A stretch of 64,000 nucleotides of DNA from an uncultured Methanomassiliicoccales archaeon. Its GTDB lineage: Archaea > Thermoplasmatota > Thermoplasmata > Methanomassiliicoccales > Methanomethylophilaceae. This document shows positions 24,352 to 32,960 of this stretch, piece by piece (within the stretch, counting starts at the first letter, position 1; the number at the start of each line of letters is the position of its first letter). The translations under genes were made by a program, and so were the position numbers. The notes beneath the pieces were generated by a model. That model had not been told where the DNA came from and did no database searches. It saw only the letters and a list, made by a program, of their open reading frames with translations. The stretch spans positions 1 to 64,000 of the forward strand of contig CASFYI010000033.1 of NCBI GenBank assembly GCA_949298875.1, in the 5' to 3' direction.

Positions 24352-24678
24352 GTGGAGTACGACATCAAGAAAGGCTGGTTCAAGAACATCGAGGGAGACC
24401 TCCTCGAGGCGATGATGAGGGACGTGTTCGGCAACGTCGCCAGGGAGGGGGACGTACTCGTCTCGTCCTACGGGGTCCTCGACAGGATCGAGGTCAAGGT
24501 CGTCTCGAAGACGATCCTCGACATCAGCACCGTCAACAAGGACGGGTGCACCACGGACGACGAGGCCATCCTCGACAGCAAGAGGCGCCTCAACGAGTTC
24601 GCCGAGAAGGCCACGGGATTCGACGCCAAGGCCCGCATGAAGAGGGCCCAGAAGAAGGCCAAGGAAGGCACGCTCTGA
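24352..24678 (+). CDS. DUF5611-like conserved archaeal protein
   Basis: 108 residues from GTG 24352: VEYDIKKGWFKNIEGDLLEAM at the start, a central strand-rich LDRIEVKVVSKTILDISTVN, and a basic helical end (AKARMKRAQKKAKEG). It resembles a small Thermoplasmata/methanogen family of unknown function, which I place in DUF5611 with moderate certainty. The start is 5 nt after raSEA, so it is cotranscribed. The basic tail suggests RNA contact, which would fit tRNA modification but is inference. A pyrimidine-rich tract after the stop may be the terminator. Confidence 0.65.
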   Translation: MEYDIKKGWFKNIEGDLLEAMMRDVFGNVAREGDVLVSSYGVLDRIEVKVVSKTILDISTVNKDGCTTDDEAILDSKRRLNEFAEKATGFDAKARMKRAQKKAKEGTL

Positions 24679-24736
24679 GCCGCCTTCCCAAACCCCTTCC
24701 CCTTCTTTCTTCCCTATAAAGGGAGGGTGGCATAGG

Positions 24737-24744
24737 CTTATATA
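24737..24744 (+). promoter_or_regulatory. TATA box of the ribosomal-protein cluster
   Basis: CTTATATA, predicting transcription from about 24768, roughly 170 nt before the uL3 start codon. Confidence 0.65.
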
Positions 24745-24767
24745 TGACACCCCTATACACGCACCTT

Positions 24768-24940
24768 AGATTGGACATAATAGTGTTCGACCAGACGCAT
24801 CGGGCAATGCGATCGCATCCCATGTCGGACCCCCTCCCTGACGGGTTCTGGGGGCCAATAAGGCGCCACGGTCGGAGCATTAGACGTTGTTCGTCTGAAA
24901 CGCGAGGTTAGCGAAGACACCCTCGCAGGCAGGTTAAAGC
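24768..24940 (+). promoter_or_regulatory. Structured 5' leader of the uL3 operon
   Basis: The leader contains an interrupted G/C stem CCCCC...GGGGG (about 24830-24853) with an inner CCC/GGG, a hairpin AGACG-TTGTT-CGTCT (24882-24896), and a stem GCGAGG / CCTCGC (24902-24907 with 24921-24926), ending 14 nt before the ATG. Most genes here have leaders under 30 nt, so this length is unusual and suggests autoregulation by a ribosomal protein. Confidence 0.5.
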
Positions 24941-25939
24941 ATGCCGCAAAGGAGACGTCCTAAGAGAGGATCCAGGGCATACGGCCCTAGGAAGAGAGCG
25001 CAGTCGCAGACGCCGAGGCTGGACTCGTGGCCCGAGATCAACGGTGCACCGAAGATCCAGGGATTCGCCGGATACAAGGCCGGAATGACCCACGCGTTCA
25101 TCATCGACAAGCGCGCCAAGAGCACCACCTCCGGAATGGAGATCCAGGTGCCCGTGACGGTAGTCGAAGTGCCCCCCATGAAGGTGGCCGCCGTCAGGTT
25201 CTACGAGAGCACCGTGGTCGGCCTCAAGACGGCCGGAGAGGTCTGGGCCAAAGACCTTGACCCCCTCCTCGGGAAACGCCTGAGCGTCCCGAAGAACCAC
25301 GACGAGAGCACGTTCGCCAAGTACGACGGGCTCGACATCGAGGATGTCCGCATCCTCGCCTACACCCAGCCCAAGATGGTCACTGGAGTCCCCAAGAAGG
25401 TCCCCGACCTCATGGAGCTCAGGATCGCCGGAGGCACCGTCGACGAGAGGGTCGCCTACGCCAAGCAGATCCTCGGCACCGAGGTCAACTTCACCGACTT
25501 CATCAACGAGGGCGCCCTCACCGACGTCATCGCCGTGACCAAGGGCAAGGGATTCCAGGGTGTCACGAAGCGCTGGGGTGTCAAGCTCCTGTCCCACAGG
25601 AACAGCAAGCACCGCCGCGGAATCGGAAACCTGGGACCCAAGAGACCCGGATACGTCAGGTCGACCGTCCCCGGGTCCGGTCAGATGGGATACCACCAGA
25701 GGACCGAGTTCAACAAGAAGATCATCAAGGTCGGAAACGAGGGTTCCGAGGTCACCCCCAAGGGCGGCTTCCTCAACTACGGAGAGGTCAGGAACAACTA
25801 CGTCCTCGTCTACGGATCCGTTCCCGGACCGACCAAGAGACTCATCAGATTCAGGGACGCTACCAGGATGCCCAAGAAGGCTGACAACGACGCCGTCGAT
25901 GTCACCTACGTGTCCACAGAGTCCAAGCAGGGGGCATGA
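24941..25939 (+). CDS. rpl3: Large ribosomal subunit protein uL3
   Basis: 332 residues, first gene of the S10-like cluster. The basic N-terminal tail (MPQRRRPKRGSRAYGPRKRA) and the internal segment VTKGKGFQGVTKRWGVK, KHRRGIGNLGPKRPGYVR are diagnostic; the loop reaches the peptidyl transferase centre. Length is normal for archaea. It is the gene behind the long leader and so the best candidate for operon feedback. Stop codon overlaps or abuts the uL4 start. Confidence 0.97.
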   Translation: MPQRRRPKRGSRAYGPRKRAQSQTPRLDSWPEINGAPKIQGFAGYKAGMTHAFIIDKRAKSTTSGMEIQVPVTVVEVPPMKVAAVRFYESTVVGLKTAGEVWAKDLDPLLGKRLSVPKNHDESTFAKYDGLDIEDVRILAYTQPKMVTGVPKKVPDLMELRIAGGTVDERVAYAKQILGTEVNFTDFINEGALTDVIAVTKGKGFQGVTKRWGVKLLSHRNSKHRRGIGNLGPKRPGYVRSTVPGSGQMGYHQRTEFNKKIIKVGNEGSEVTPKGGFLNYGEVRNNYVLVYGSVPGPTKRLIRFRDATRMPKKADNDAVDVTYVSTESKQGA

Positions 25940-25941
25940 GA

Positions 25942-26718
25942 ATGGCACAGACCAATGTCTACTCGGTCCGCGGAGGAGTTGCGGGCACCGTGGATGTTCC
26001 CGCGGCGTTCGAGACCCCCTACAGGCCCGACATAATCAAGAAAGCAGTCCTCGCGGCCGCCGCCAACTCCAGGCAGCCCTACGGACCCGGAGCCCGCTCC
26101 GGAATGAGGCACTCCGTCAGCACCTGGGGCAAGGGAAGGGGAACCGCCCGTGTCCAGCGCGTCCACGACGGCAGGAAAGCCACCGAGTCTCCCAACAACG
26201 TCTCCGGAAGGAGGGCCCACCCGCCCGTCCCCGAGAGGAAGTGGGAGCAGAAGATGAACAAGAAGGAGGCCAAGATCGCCCGCCAGTCCGCCCTCGCCGC
26301 CACCGCTTGCGCCGAGTGCGTCAGGGCCCGCGGCCACCAGTTCGACGACTCCGTCTCCTTCCCCATCGTCGTCGAGGACGAGCTGAAGGACCTGAAGGCG
26401 ACCTCCGAGGTCGTCGAGGTCTTCGAGAAGATCGGAATCGGCTACGACGTGGAGCGCGCCAAAGAGGGCCGCAAGATCCGCGCCGGAAGGGGAAAGATGA
26501 GGAACAGGAAGTACAGGACCCCCGTGTCCGTGCTCATCGTCGTCAGCGACGCCGAGAGGGAGTCCCCCATCTTCAAGAGCGCCTCCAACCTCCCCGGAGT
26601 CACCGTGGAGGAGGTCGGAACCCTGAACACCAGCATCCTCGCCCCCGGCGGAGACGCTGGAAGGCTGACCGTCTACACCAAGTCGGCCATCGACGCCATA
26701 GGAGCGTGGACCCAGTGA
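25942..26718 (+). CDS. rpl4: Large ribosomal subunit protein uL4
   Basis: 258 residues. The core QPYGPGARSGMRHSVSTWGKGRGTARVQRV, with the long exit-tunnel loop, and RRAHPPVPERKWEQKMNKKE are typical of archaeal uL4. ATG 25942 is chosen; ATG 25936, which overlaps the uL3 stop as ATGA, would add Met-Arg. Its end overlaps uL23 by 4 nt (GTGA). Confidence 0.96.
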   Translation: MAQTNVYSVRGGVAGTVDVPAAFETPYRPDIIKKAVLAAAANSRQPYGPGARSGMRHSVSTWGKGRGTARVQRVHDGRKATESPNNVSGRRAHPPVPERKWEQKMNKKEAKIARQSALAATACAECVRARGHQFDDSVSFPIVVEDELKDLKATSEVVEVFEKIGIGYDVERAKEGRKIRAGRGKMRNRKYRTPVSVLIVVSDAERESPIFKSASNLPGVTVEEVGTLNTSILAPGGDAGRLTVYTKSAIDAIGAWTQ

Positions 26719-26996
26719 AGCAGAGCGACGTCCTCATCAGGCCGTACGTCACAGAGAAGTCGATGAACCACATGTCCGGAACCCCCACCCAGGCCTACAA
26801 GGATGGGAACAGGATCGAGTTCATCGTCAACAGGAACGCATCCAAACAGCAGATCAAGACCGTCTTCGAGGAGCGCTTCGAGGTCAAGGTCGACAAGGTC
26901 TGGGTTAGGATCCAGAAGGACGGGAAGCACGCCATCATCAAGCTCGCGGAGGGCTACTCCGCCGAGGATGTCGGATCCCGTGTCGGAGTCATCTGA
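26715..26996 (+). CDS. rpl23: Large ribosomal subunit protein uL23
   Basis: 93 residues from a GTG start overlapping the uL4 stop. DVLIRPYVTEKSMN and NRIEFIVNRNASKQQIKTVFEERFEVKV are the family pattern. It sits at the tunnel exit and docks SRP and NAC, the latter encoded at 817-1176 here. Confidence 0.96.
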   Translation: MKQSDVLIRPYVTEKSMNHMSGTPTQAYKDGNRIEFIVNRNASKQQIKTVFEERFEVKVDKVWVRIQKDGKHAIIKLAEGYSAEDVGSRVGVI

Positions 26997-27008
26997 AGGT
27001 GAGTGAAC

Positions 27009-27704
27009 ATGGGAAAGAGACTTATCCCGCAGAGGAGGGGCCGCGGTACCTCGCTTTACCGCTCCCCCAGCCACAGGCACGTCGACGACGTGAGGCTCCC
27101 TGCCCTCAGCGAGGGGACCGCGGTCATCAAAGACCTGATCCAGGCCCCCGGCAGGACCTGCCCGCTCGCCGTCCTCGACCTCAACGGCAGGACCGATTAC
27201 CAGCTCGCCGTCGAGGGAACCAAGGTCGGACAGACCATCAAGATCGGCGGAACCGAGATCGTCGCCGGTAACATCACGCAGCTCTCCAAGATCCCCGAGG
27301 GAACCCTCGTCCACAACGTCGAGGCCAGGCCCGGGGACGGTGGCAAGTTCGTCAAGACCGCCGGTTCCTCCGGAACCGTCGTCTCCAGGGGAGACAAGGT
27401 CGTCGTGCTCATGCCCTCCGGAGCCCTGAAGGAGTTCAGCCCGGACTGCCGCGCCGCGATCGGAGTCATCGCCGGCGGCGGAAGGGGAGACAAGCCCCTC
27501 GCCAAGGCCGGTAAGAACGTGCACACCCTGAGGTCCAGGTCCACCGCGGCCTTCAAGACCAAGGGAGTCGCGATGAACCCCGTCGACCACCCCCACGGTG
27601 GTGGAAGCCACGCCCACGTCGGTGGACCCAACTGTCAGAAGAGGACCGCATCGCCCGGTCAGAAGGTGGGTTTCCTGCCTCCTAAGAAAAAGGTAAAGAA
27701 GTGA
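27009..27704 (+). CDS. rpl2: Large ribosomal subunit protein uL2
   Basis: 231 residues. Contains KRLIPQRRGRGTSLYRSPSHRH and the peptidyl-transferase-proximal MNPVDHPHGGGSHAHVGG block with the conserved His. Archaeal length. ATG 27009 is preceded by GGTGAGTG; a GTG at 27003 is a less likely start. Confidence 0.97.
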   Translation: MGKRLIPQRRGRGTSLYRSPSHRHVDDVRLPALSEGTAVIKDLIQAPGRTCPLAVLDLNGRTDYQLAVEGTKVGQTIKIGGTEIVAGNITQLSKIPEGTLVHNVEARPGDGGKFVKTAGSSGTVVSRGDKVVVLMPSGALKEFSPDCRAAIGVIAGGGRGDKPLAKAGKNVHTLRSRSTAAFKTKGVAMNPVDHPHGGGSHAHVGGPNCQKRTASPGQKVGFLPPKKKVKK

Positions 27705-27708
27705 TACC

Positions 27709-28176
27709 ATGGCAAAGAAGATCATTGCTGGATCAGCGAAGGCCGCCAGGAGGAAATCCAGGAAGAAGGCATCGGCGATACAGGCGAGGAGGAAGAAGGA
27801 GTTCCTGTACCGCGGGTACAACCTGGAGCAGCTCCTCGGCATGTCGTTCGAGGAGTTCCTGGACCTTCTGCCCTCCAGGGCCAGGAGGACCTACCTCAAG
27901 GGCCTGAACTACGAGCAGCAGCTGCTGTTCGACAAGCTCAAAGCCGCCGAGCCCGGAGAGGTCGTCAGGACCCACCGCAGGGACCTGCCCATCATCCCCC
28001 AGTTCGTCGGAAAGACCGTTAGCATCTACAACGGCAAGGAGTTCAAGGACGTCGAGATCAAGCCCGAGATGATCGGATGCTATCTCGGTGAGTTCGTCCT
28101 CACCAGGAAGCCACCGGTGCACTCCGGACCCGGTGTCGGAGCTACCAGGTCGTCCAAGTTCATGCCGCTGAAGTGA
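27709..28176 (+). CDS. rps19: Small ribosomal subunit protein uS19
   Basis: 155 residues. A long basic N-terminal extension (about residues 1-30) precedes the core EEFLDLLPSRARRTYLKGL, VRTHRRDLPIIPQFVGKTVSIYNGKEF and the C-terminal GEFVLTRKPPVHSGPGVGATRSSKF. Binds the 30S head with uS13. Starts 4 nt after the uL2 stop. Confidence 0.97.
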   Translation: MAKKIIAGSAKAARRKSRKKASAIQARRKKEFLYRGYNLEQLLGMSFEEFLDLLPSRARRTYLKGLNYEQQLLFDKLKAAEPGEVVRTHRRDLPIIPQFVGKTVSIYNGKEFKDVEIKPEMIGCYLGEFVLTRKPPVHSGPGVGATRSSKFMPLK

Positions 28177-28186
28177 GGTGTCTGAT

Positions 28187-28636
28187 ATGGTTTCAGGATA
28201 CACAGCAACAGCAGACCCGGACACCACCGCCAAGGCGCTCGGAAGGGAGATGCCCATCTCTCCCAAGTTCGCCCGCGAGGTCGCCGGTATGATCCGCGGC
28301 ATGAAGGTCGAGACCGCCAGGCAGGCCCTGGAGGACGTCATCGACAAGAAGAGGGCAGTGCCCCTCAAGAGGTACAACAAGCGTGTCTCGCACAAGCCCG
28401 GCGTGGGTCCCGGAAGGTACCCCGTCAAGGCCGCCAAGGCCATCCTGGGCGTCCTGGACTCCGCCGCGTCCAACGCGGAGTACAAGGGACTCAGCCCCGA
28501 CGACATGGCCATCATGACCATCTCCGTCTCCAGGGGACGCACCATCCCCGGGCACATGCCCAGGGCCCACGGCCGCGCCACCCAGTGGAACCAGGAGACC
28601 GTCAACCTCGAGATCATACTCGCGGAGGTCGAGTGA
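28187..28636 (+). CDS. rpl22: Large ribosomal subunit protein uL22
   Basis: 149 residues. Family pattern GREMPISPKFAREVAGMIRGM, VPLKRYNKRVSHKPG and the tunnel hairpin SRGRTIPGHMPRAHGRATQWNQET. The start follows TGAGGTG, with 13 nt from the uS19 stop to the ATG; an in-frame GTG at 28178 is part of the Shine-Dalgarno sequence rather than the start. Confidence 0.97.
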   Translation: MVSGYTATADPDTTAKALGREMPISPKFAREVAGMIRGMKVETARQALEDVIDKKRAVPLKRYNKRVSHKPGVGPGRYPVKAAKAILGVLDSAASNAEYKGLSPDDMAIMTISVSRGRTIPGHMPRAHGRATQWNQETVNLEIILAEVE

Positions 28637-28637
28637 A

Positions 28638-29321
28638 ATGGCAGCAGAGAGGAAATTCGTAGCCGAGAACATCCGCAGGGTCCTCCTCAAGGAGTACCTG
28701 ATGAAGGAGGTCAGCCGCGCGGGGTTCGGAGGACTCGATGTCCAGAGGACCCCCATGGGTACCCGTGTCATCCTCACCACCGAGAGGCCCGGGCTCGTCA
28801 TCGGACGCCGCGGACAGACCATCAAGAACCTGACCGCAGTCATCGAGGACCGCTTCGGGTTCGAGAACCCCCAGATCGAGGTCCAGGAGGTCGAGAACGC
28901 CTCCCTGAACGCTCAGATCATGGCCGAGAAGCTGGCCTTCTCCCTCGAGAGGGGCTGGCACTTCCGCCGCGCAGGACACTCCACGGTCCGCAGGATCATG
29001 GACGCCGGCGCCCGCGGATGCCACATCATCGTGGCCGGCAAGCTGACCGGACAGAGGCACAGGACCGAGAAGTTCAAGGAGGGCTCCATCAAGTTCTGCG
29101 GAGAGCCCAAGGCCCAGTTCATGGACCGCGGGTACGCCGTAGCCAAGCTGAAGATGGGAGTCATCGGAGTCACCGTCGAGATCATGTCCAAGGAGTCCAA
29201 GCTCCCCGCGGACATCAGCATCCTCAACAAGACCGAGGCCGCTGCTGTCCTCCCGGACCTGTTCACGGCCGCCCCCGAGGCCCCCGCCGCAGAGCCCGCC
29301 CCCGCTGAGGAGGTGCAGTGA
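28638..29321 (+). CDS. rps3: Small ribosomal subunit protein uS3
   Basis: 227 residues. N-terminal KH domain with the RPGLVIGRRGQTIKNLT loop (about residues 54-70) and the C-terminal domain SLERGWHFRRAGHSTVRRIMDAGARG. An Ala/Pro/Glu-rich tail (about 210-227) is typical of archaea. At the mRNA entry channel. Stop overlaps the uL29 start by one base. Confidence 0.97.
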   Translation: MAAERKFVAENIRRVLLKEYLMKEVSRAGFGGLDVQRTPMGTRVILTTERPGLVIGRRGQTIKNLTAVIEDRFGFENPQIEVQEVENASLNAQIMAEKLAFSLERGWHFRRAGHSTVRRIMDAGARGCHIIVAGKLTGQRHRTEKFKEGSIKFCGEPKAQFMDRGYAVAKLKMGVIGVTVEIMSKESKLPADISILNKTEAAAVLPDLFTAAPEAPAAEPAPAEEVQ

Positions 29322-29524
29322 TGGCATCCCTCAAGACCGCCGACATCAGGAACATGAGCGTCGAGGAGCGCAACCAGAAGCTGAAGGAGCTCCGCGACGA
29401 GCTGATGCACGAGAGGGGAGTCTCCGCCATGGGCGGAGCACCCTCCAGCCCCGGGGCCATCCGCGCCCTGAGGCTGAACATCGCCCGCATCCTCACCGTT
29501 CAGAAGGAGGAGGAAAAGATCTGA
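29321..29524 (+). CDS. rpl29: Large ribosomal subunit protein uL29
   Basis: 67 residues, two helices: ASLKTADIRNMSVEERNQKLKELRDELMHE and IRALRLNIARILTVQKEEE. Near the tunnel exit beside uL23. Start ATG overlaps the last base of the uS3 stop, and its own stop overlaps the next start. Confidence 0.96.
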   Translation: MASLKTADIRNMSVEERNQKLKELRDELMHERGVSAMGGAPSSPGAIRALRLNIARILTVQKEEEKI

Positions 29525-29823
29525 TGGCCGAAATCTGCCCAGTATGTGGGTTGCCCAAGGAGCTGTGCATGTGCGAGGAGATCGCACGTGAGCAGCAGAC
29601 CGTCAGGATCTCTATCGACAGCCGCAGATACGGCAAGACCGTGACAGTGATCGATGGTATCGATGAGAACGACATCGACATCAACGATCTCGCAAAGAAG
29701 CTGAAGAACAGATGCGCCGCCGGCGGAACCTGCAAAGACGGGCGCATAGAACTCCAGGGCGATCACAAGAAGAAGGTGAAAGCCGTCCTGGAGGAGATGG
29801 GATTCCGCACAGAGGTCAGATGA
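29524..29823 (+). CDS. Translation initiation factor aIF1 (SUI1)
   Basis: 99 residues. An N-terminal zinc-ribbon-like CPVCGLPKELCMC (residues 5-17) is followed by the SUI1 fold: TVIDGIDENDIDINDLAKKLKNRCAAGGTCKDGRIELQGDH. It monitors start-codon selection on the 30S subunit. Its location between uL29 and the RNase P gene is the conserved euryarchaeal arrangement. Confidence 0.96.
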   Translation: MAEICPVCGLPKELCMCEEIAREQQTVRISIDSRRYGKTVTVIDGIDENDIDINDLAKKLKNRCAAGGTCKDGRIELQGDHKKKVKAVLEEMGFRTEVR

Positions 29824-30074
29824 GAGACAACCGCATCGTGAGGACCGAGCTCATTGGATTGGACGTGGAAGTGCTGTCAGGGCCATACTCCGGCATAGCC
29901 GGAAAGGTGGTCGACGAGACGAAGAACACGTTCACCATCGATTCGGCCGGAACTGAGAGAATGGTACCCAAACCAGGCAATGAGTTCAGGTTCGCGCACG
30001 AGGGCAGGACGTTCGACATCAGAGGTTCAGAGATAGCCCACCGACCAGAGGACAGAATCAAGAAGGTTAGGTGA
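29820..30074 (+). CDS. rnp1: Ribonuclease P protein component 1 (Rpp29/Pop4)
   Basis: 84 residues, an Sm-like barrel: [32 protein letters not shown] and [21 protein letters not shown]. Binds the RNase P RNA specificity domain with Rpp21 during tRNA 5' maturation. It overlaps aIF1 by 4 nt. Embedding in the ribosomal operon is normal for archaea. Confidence 0.95.
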   Translation: MRDNRIVRTELIGLDVEVLSGPYSGIAGKVVDETKNTFTIDSAGTERMVPKPGNEFRFAHEGRTFDIRGSEIAHRPEDRIKKVR

Positions 30075-30078
30075 AGAA

Positions 30079-30411
30079 ATGACAGCAGACATCAGGAACA
30101 TCGGAATCGATGTCGCGGCTCCCAAAGGGGAGTGCGACGATCCCAACTGCCCCTTCCACGGGACCCTTCCCGTCAGGGGACAGATCATCGACGGCGTCGT
30201 GTCCACGGTCAAGATGAACAAGACCGTGGTCGTCGAGCGCCAGTTCATGAAATACATGAACAAGTACGAGAGGTACGAGAAGAGGAGCAGCAGGTACTCC
30301 GCGCACTGCCCCTCCTGCCTCGGCGTCAAGGCCGGGGACAGGGTCAGGATCGCCGAGTGCCGCCCGCTCTCCAAGACCGTCGCCTACGTCGTAATCGAGA
30401 AGGTGGAGTGA
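30079..30411 (+). CDS. rps17: Small ribosomal subunit protein uS17
   Basis: 110 residues. The OB fold has [29 protein letters not shown] and [20 protein letters not shown]. The archaeal N-terminal extension includes [11 protein letters not shown]. It is followed by uL14 with no spacer. Confidence 0.97.
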   Translation: MTADIRNIGIDVAAPKGECDDPNCPFHGTLPVRGQIIDGVVSTVKMNKTVVVERQFMKYMNKYERYEKRSSRYSAHCPSCLGVKAGDRVRIAECRPLSKTVAYVVIEKVE

Positions 30412-30810
30412 ATGAAGGGAATCGCCGGAAACCAGACCAGGGGCCTCCAGAACGGCTCCAGGCTCACGGTCATCGACAACACGGGCGCCAAGGAGATCGA
30501 GATCATCACCGTGCCCGGGTACCACGGCGTCGCCAGGAGGGTCCCCTCCGCAGGCGTCGGGGATATCGTCATCGCGTCCGTGAAGAAGGGGACTCCCCAG
30601 ATGAGGAGGCAGATCGTCTTCGCAGTCATCGTCCGCCAGAGGCGCCCCATGAGGAGGCCCGACGGAACGATCGTCTACTTCGAGGACAACGCCGCCGTCA
30701 TCACCACCGAGACCGGGGAGACCAAAGGAACCGACATCAAGGGCCCCGTCGCCAGAGAGGCCGCCGAGAGGTGGCCCCGTGTGTCCGCGACGGCCAGCAT
30801 GATCGTGTGA
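30412..30810 (+). CDS. rpl14: Large ribosomal subunit protein uL14
   Basis: 132 residues. [58 protein letters not shown] and the C-terminal [17 protein letters not shown] are typical. It forms an intersubunit bridge. Start codon directly follows the uS17 stop. Confidence 0.97.
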   Translation: MKGIAGNQTRGLQNGSRLTVIDNTGAKEIEIITVPGYHGVARRVPSAGVGDIVIASVKKGTPQMRRQIVFAVIVRQRRPMRRPDGTIVYFEDNAAVITTETGETKGTDIKGPVAREAAERWPRVSATASMIV

Positions 30811-30820
30811 GGTGCGAGGT

Positions 30821-31195
30821 ATGGCAAGCAGCAAAGCAAGGGTCCAGAGGAAGAACCAGGCCAACGCCTCCGCGCACGTCAAGAGGAAGATGCTCTCCGC
30901 CCACCTGAGCGCCGAGCTCCGCGCCAAGTACGGGGTCCGCAGCGCCAGGGTGTGCAAGGGAGACACCGTCGTCATCGTCCGCGGCAACGAGGACATCAGG
31001 AACACCGAGGGCAAGGTCCTCAACGTCTACACCAAGACCGGCCGCGTGGCCATCGACGGTGTGACCATCAACCAGGCCGACGGCACCGCCGCCGAGCGCC
31101 CCATCCACGCATCCAACCTGGTGATCACCAAGCTGAACACCGAGGACGAGTGGAGGATGGAGGCCCTGTCCAGAGGAAAGGAGGCTAAAGAATGA
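30821..31195 (+). CDS. rpl24: Large ribosomal subunit protein uL24
   Basis: 124 residues. KYGVRSARVCKGDTVVIVRGNEDIRNTEGKVLNVYTKTGRVAIDGV is the KOW core; the basic N-terminus (SSKARVQRKNQANASAHVKRK) is archaeal. The start follows TGAGGTGCGAGGT with 13 nt from the uL14 stop to ATG. The end overlaps eS4 as ATGA. Confidence 0.97.
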   Translation: MASSKARVQRKNQANASAHVKRKMLSAHLSAELRAKYGVRSARVCKGDTVVIVRGNEDIRNTEGKVLNVYTKTGRVAIDGVTINQADGTAAERPIHASNLVITKLNTEDEWRMEALSRGKEAKE

Positions 31196-31899
31196 GCGAC
31201 CACATGAAGAGGCTCGCGGCGCCCAGGACCTGGCCCCTGAAAAGGAAGGCCAGCGTCTTCGTCGCCAAGCAGAGCGCGGGAGCGCACTCCATCGAGGACT
31301 CCATGGCCGCCGTGACCGTCCTGAGGGACATGATCGGCGCCTGCGACACCGCGAGGGAGGCCAAGAGGATCATCGGGAACCGTGAGATGTTCGTCGACGG
31401 CAAGGCCGTCAAGAACCCCAAGGCGCCCGTCGGGTTCATGGACGTCGTGTCCGTGCCCAAGCTCGACCTCGCCTACCGCATGCTCCTCACCGACAAGGGA
31501 AAGCTGACCCTCGTCCCCATCGACGCGGACGAGGCCGGCTGGGAGCTGTGCAGGATCGAGGACAAGACCATCGTCAAGGGCGGGAAGTTCCAGCTCAACC
31601 TCAGCGGAGGCAGGAACATCCTCCTCGACAAGAACGACTACAAGTGCGGCGACACCCTGAAGGTCGCCTTCGACGGGCAGAAGGTCATGGACCACTACCC
31701 CCTGTCCGAGGGCGCGACCGTCTTCATCAAAGAGGGTTCCCACACCGGAGCCGTCAAGACCGTGAAGTCCATGGAGGTCGTCAAGGGACCCTCGTCCAAC
31801 CTCGTGCTCTTCACCGACGGAACCGAGACCGTGGCCAGGAACTGCTTCGTCATCGGAGCCAGCTCCCCCGCCATCAAGCTCCCGGAGGCGTCCGAATGA
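31192..31899 (+). CDS. rps4e: Small ribosomal subunit protein eS4
   Basis: 235 residues, archaeal/eukaryotic specific. N-terminal [30 protein letters not shown]4-like RNA-binding region ([22 protein letters not shown]) and a KOW-containing C-terminal part. Overlaps uL24 and uL5 by 4 nt each. Confidence 0.97.
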   Translation: MSDHMKRLAAPRTWPLKRKASVFVAKQSAGAHSIEDSMAAVTVLRDMIGACDTAREAKRIIGNREMFVDGKAVKNPKAPVGFMDVVSVPKLDLAYRMLLTDKGKLTLVPIDADEAGWELCRIEDKTIVKGGKFQLNLSGGRNILLDKNDYKCGDTLKVAFDGQKVMDHYPLSEGATVFIKEGSHTGAVKTVKSMEVVKGPSSNLVLFTDGTETVARNCFVIGASSPAIKLPEASE

Positions 31900-32408
31900 G
31901 CGACGTCATGAGGGCCATCTCCGTCGACAAGGTCGTCGTCAACATCGGCGTCGGCGAGGCCGGAGAGAGGCTCGTCAAAGCGGAGAAGGTCCTGGAGATG
32001 GTCACCGGGCAGAAGCCCGTCGAGACCGTGTCCAAGACCGTCAACAGGGATCTCGGCATCAGGGTCGGAATGCCCCTGGGATGCAAGGTCACCCTCCGCG
32101 GGGAGGCCGCCGAGGAGTTCGTCAACAGGGCCCTCGCCATCAGGGAGAGGCGCATCCCCGAGTACTCCTTCGACAAGGAGGGCAACATGTCCTTCGGAAT
32201 CTCCGACTACACGGATTTCGACGGCATGAAGTACGACCCCGAGATCGGTATCTTCGGAATGGACATCAGCGTCGTCCTGAAGAGGCCCGGCAAGAGGGTC
32301 GCCGTCAGGCCCCTCCTGAGGAGGAGGATCCCGGTCAGCCACCGTGTCGACCGCGCCGAGGCGATCCAGTTCATGAAGGACAAGTTCGAGGTTCAGGTGA
32401 TCGAATGA
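31896..32408 (+). CDS. rpl5: Large ribosomal subunit protein uL5
   Basis: 170 residues. [31 protein letters not shown] and [37 protein letters not shown] are the core. Binds 5S rRNA with uL18, and the 5S gene itself is at 8-130. The start overlaps the eS4 stop by 4 nt; the end overlaps uS14. Confidence 0.97.
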   Translation: MSDVMRAISVDKVVVNIGVGEAGERLVKAEKVLEMVTGQKPVETVSKTVNRDLGIRVGMPLGCKVTLRGEAAEEFVNRALAIRERRIPEYSFDKEGNMSFGISDYTDFDGMKYDPEIGIFGMDISVVLKRPGKRVAVRPLLRRRIPVSHRVDRAEAIQFMKDKFEVQVIE

Positions 32409-32551
32409 AGCCGAAGAAGCAGTTCGGAAGGTCTGTCGGCTGCACCCGCTGCGGACGCAGGAGGGGGATCATCAGGAAGTACGGCATGCACCTTTGCCGC
32501 CAGTGCTTCAGGGACATGGCCCCCGAGCTCGGATTCAAGAAGTATTCGTGA
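32405..32551 (+). CDS. rps14: Small ribosomal subunit protein uS14 (zinc type)
   Basis: 48 residues. Zinc-binding [23 protein letters not shown] (residues 13-35, CxxC and CxxC). Archaeal short form. Start overlaps the uL5 stop as ATGA. Confidence 0.97.
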   Translation: MKPKKQFGRSVGCTRCGRRRGIIRKYGMHLCRQCFRDMAPELGFKKYS

Positions 32552-32561
32552 GGTGTTCAAG

Positions 32562-32951
32562 ATGCAGAGCGATCCACTCAACGACGCAATGTGCGTCATC
32601 AAGAACGCGGCACTCGACGGTAAATCCGAGTGCATGATACAGCCTTCATCCAAGCTCATCGGGCGTGTGCTCAAGGTCATGCAGGACCGCGGATACATCA
32701 CCCAGTTCGAGTATGTCGAGGATGGCAAGGCGGGCAAGTTCCGCGTCATGCTCGATGGAGCCATAAACAACTGCGGCGTGATCAAGCCCAGGTACTCCGT
32801 CAAAGTGGCGGACGTCGAGAGGTTCGAGGCGAGGTTCCTCCCCGCCCAGGACTTCGGACTCCTGATCATGTCCACAACCGCAGGGGTCATCACGCAGGAC
32901 CGCGCCAAAGAGCTCGGAATCGGCGGGAAACTCCTCGCTTACGTGTACTGA
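32562..32951 (+). CDS. rps8: Small ribosomal subunit protein uS8
   Basis: 129 residues. SDPLNDAMCVIKNAALDGKSE, LIGRVLKVMQDRGYI and the C-terminal DFGLLIMSTTAGVITQDRAKELGIGGKLLAYVY fit the family. Start 13 nt after the uS14 stop, behind TGAGGTG. Confidence 0.97.
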   Translation: MQSDPLNDAMCVIKNAALDGKSECMIQPSSKLIGRVLKVMQDRGYITQFEYVEDGKAGKFRVMLDGAINNCGVIKPRYSVKVADVERFEARFLPAQDFGLLIMSTTAGVITQDRAKELGIGGKLLAYVY

Positions 32952-32960
32952 GGAATAAGA

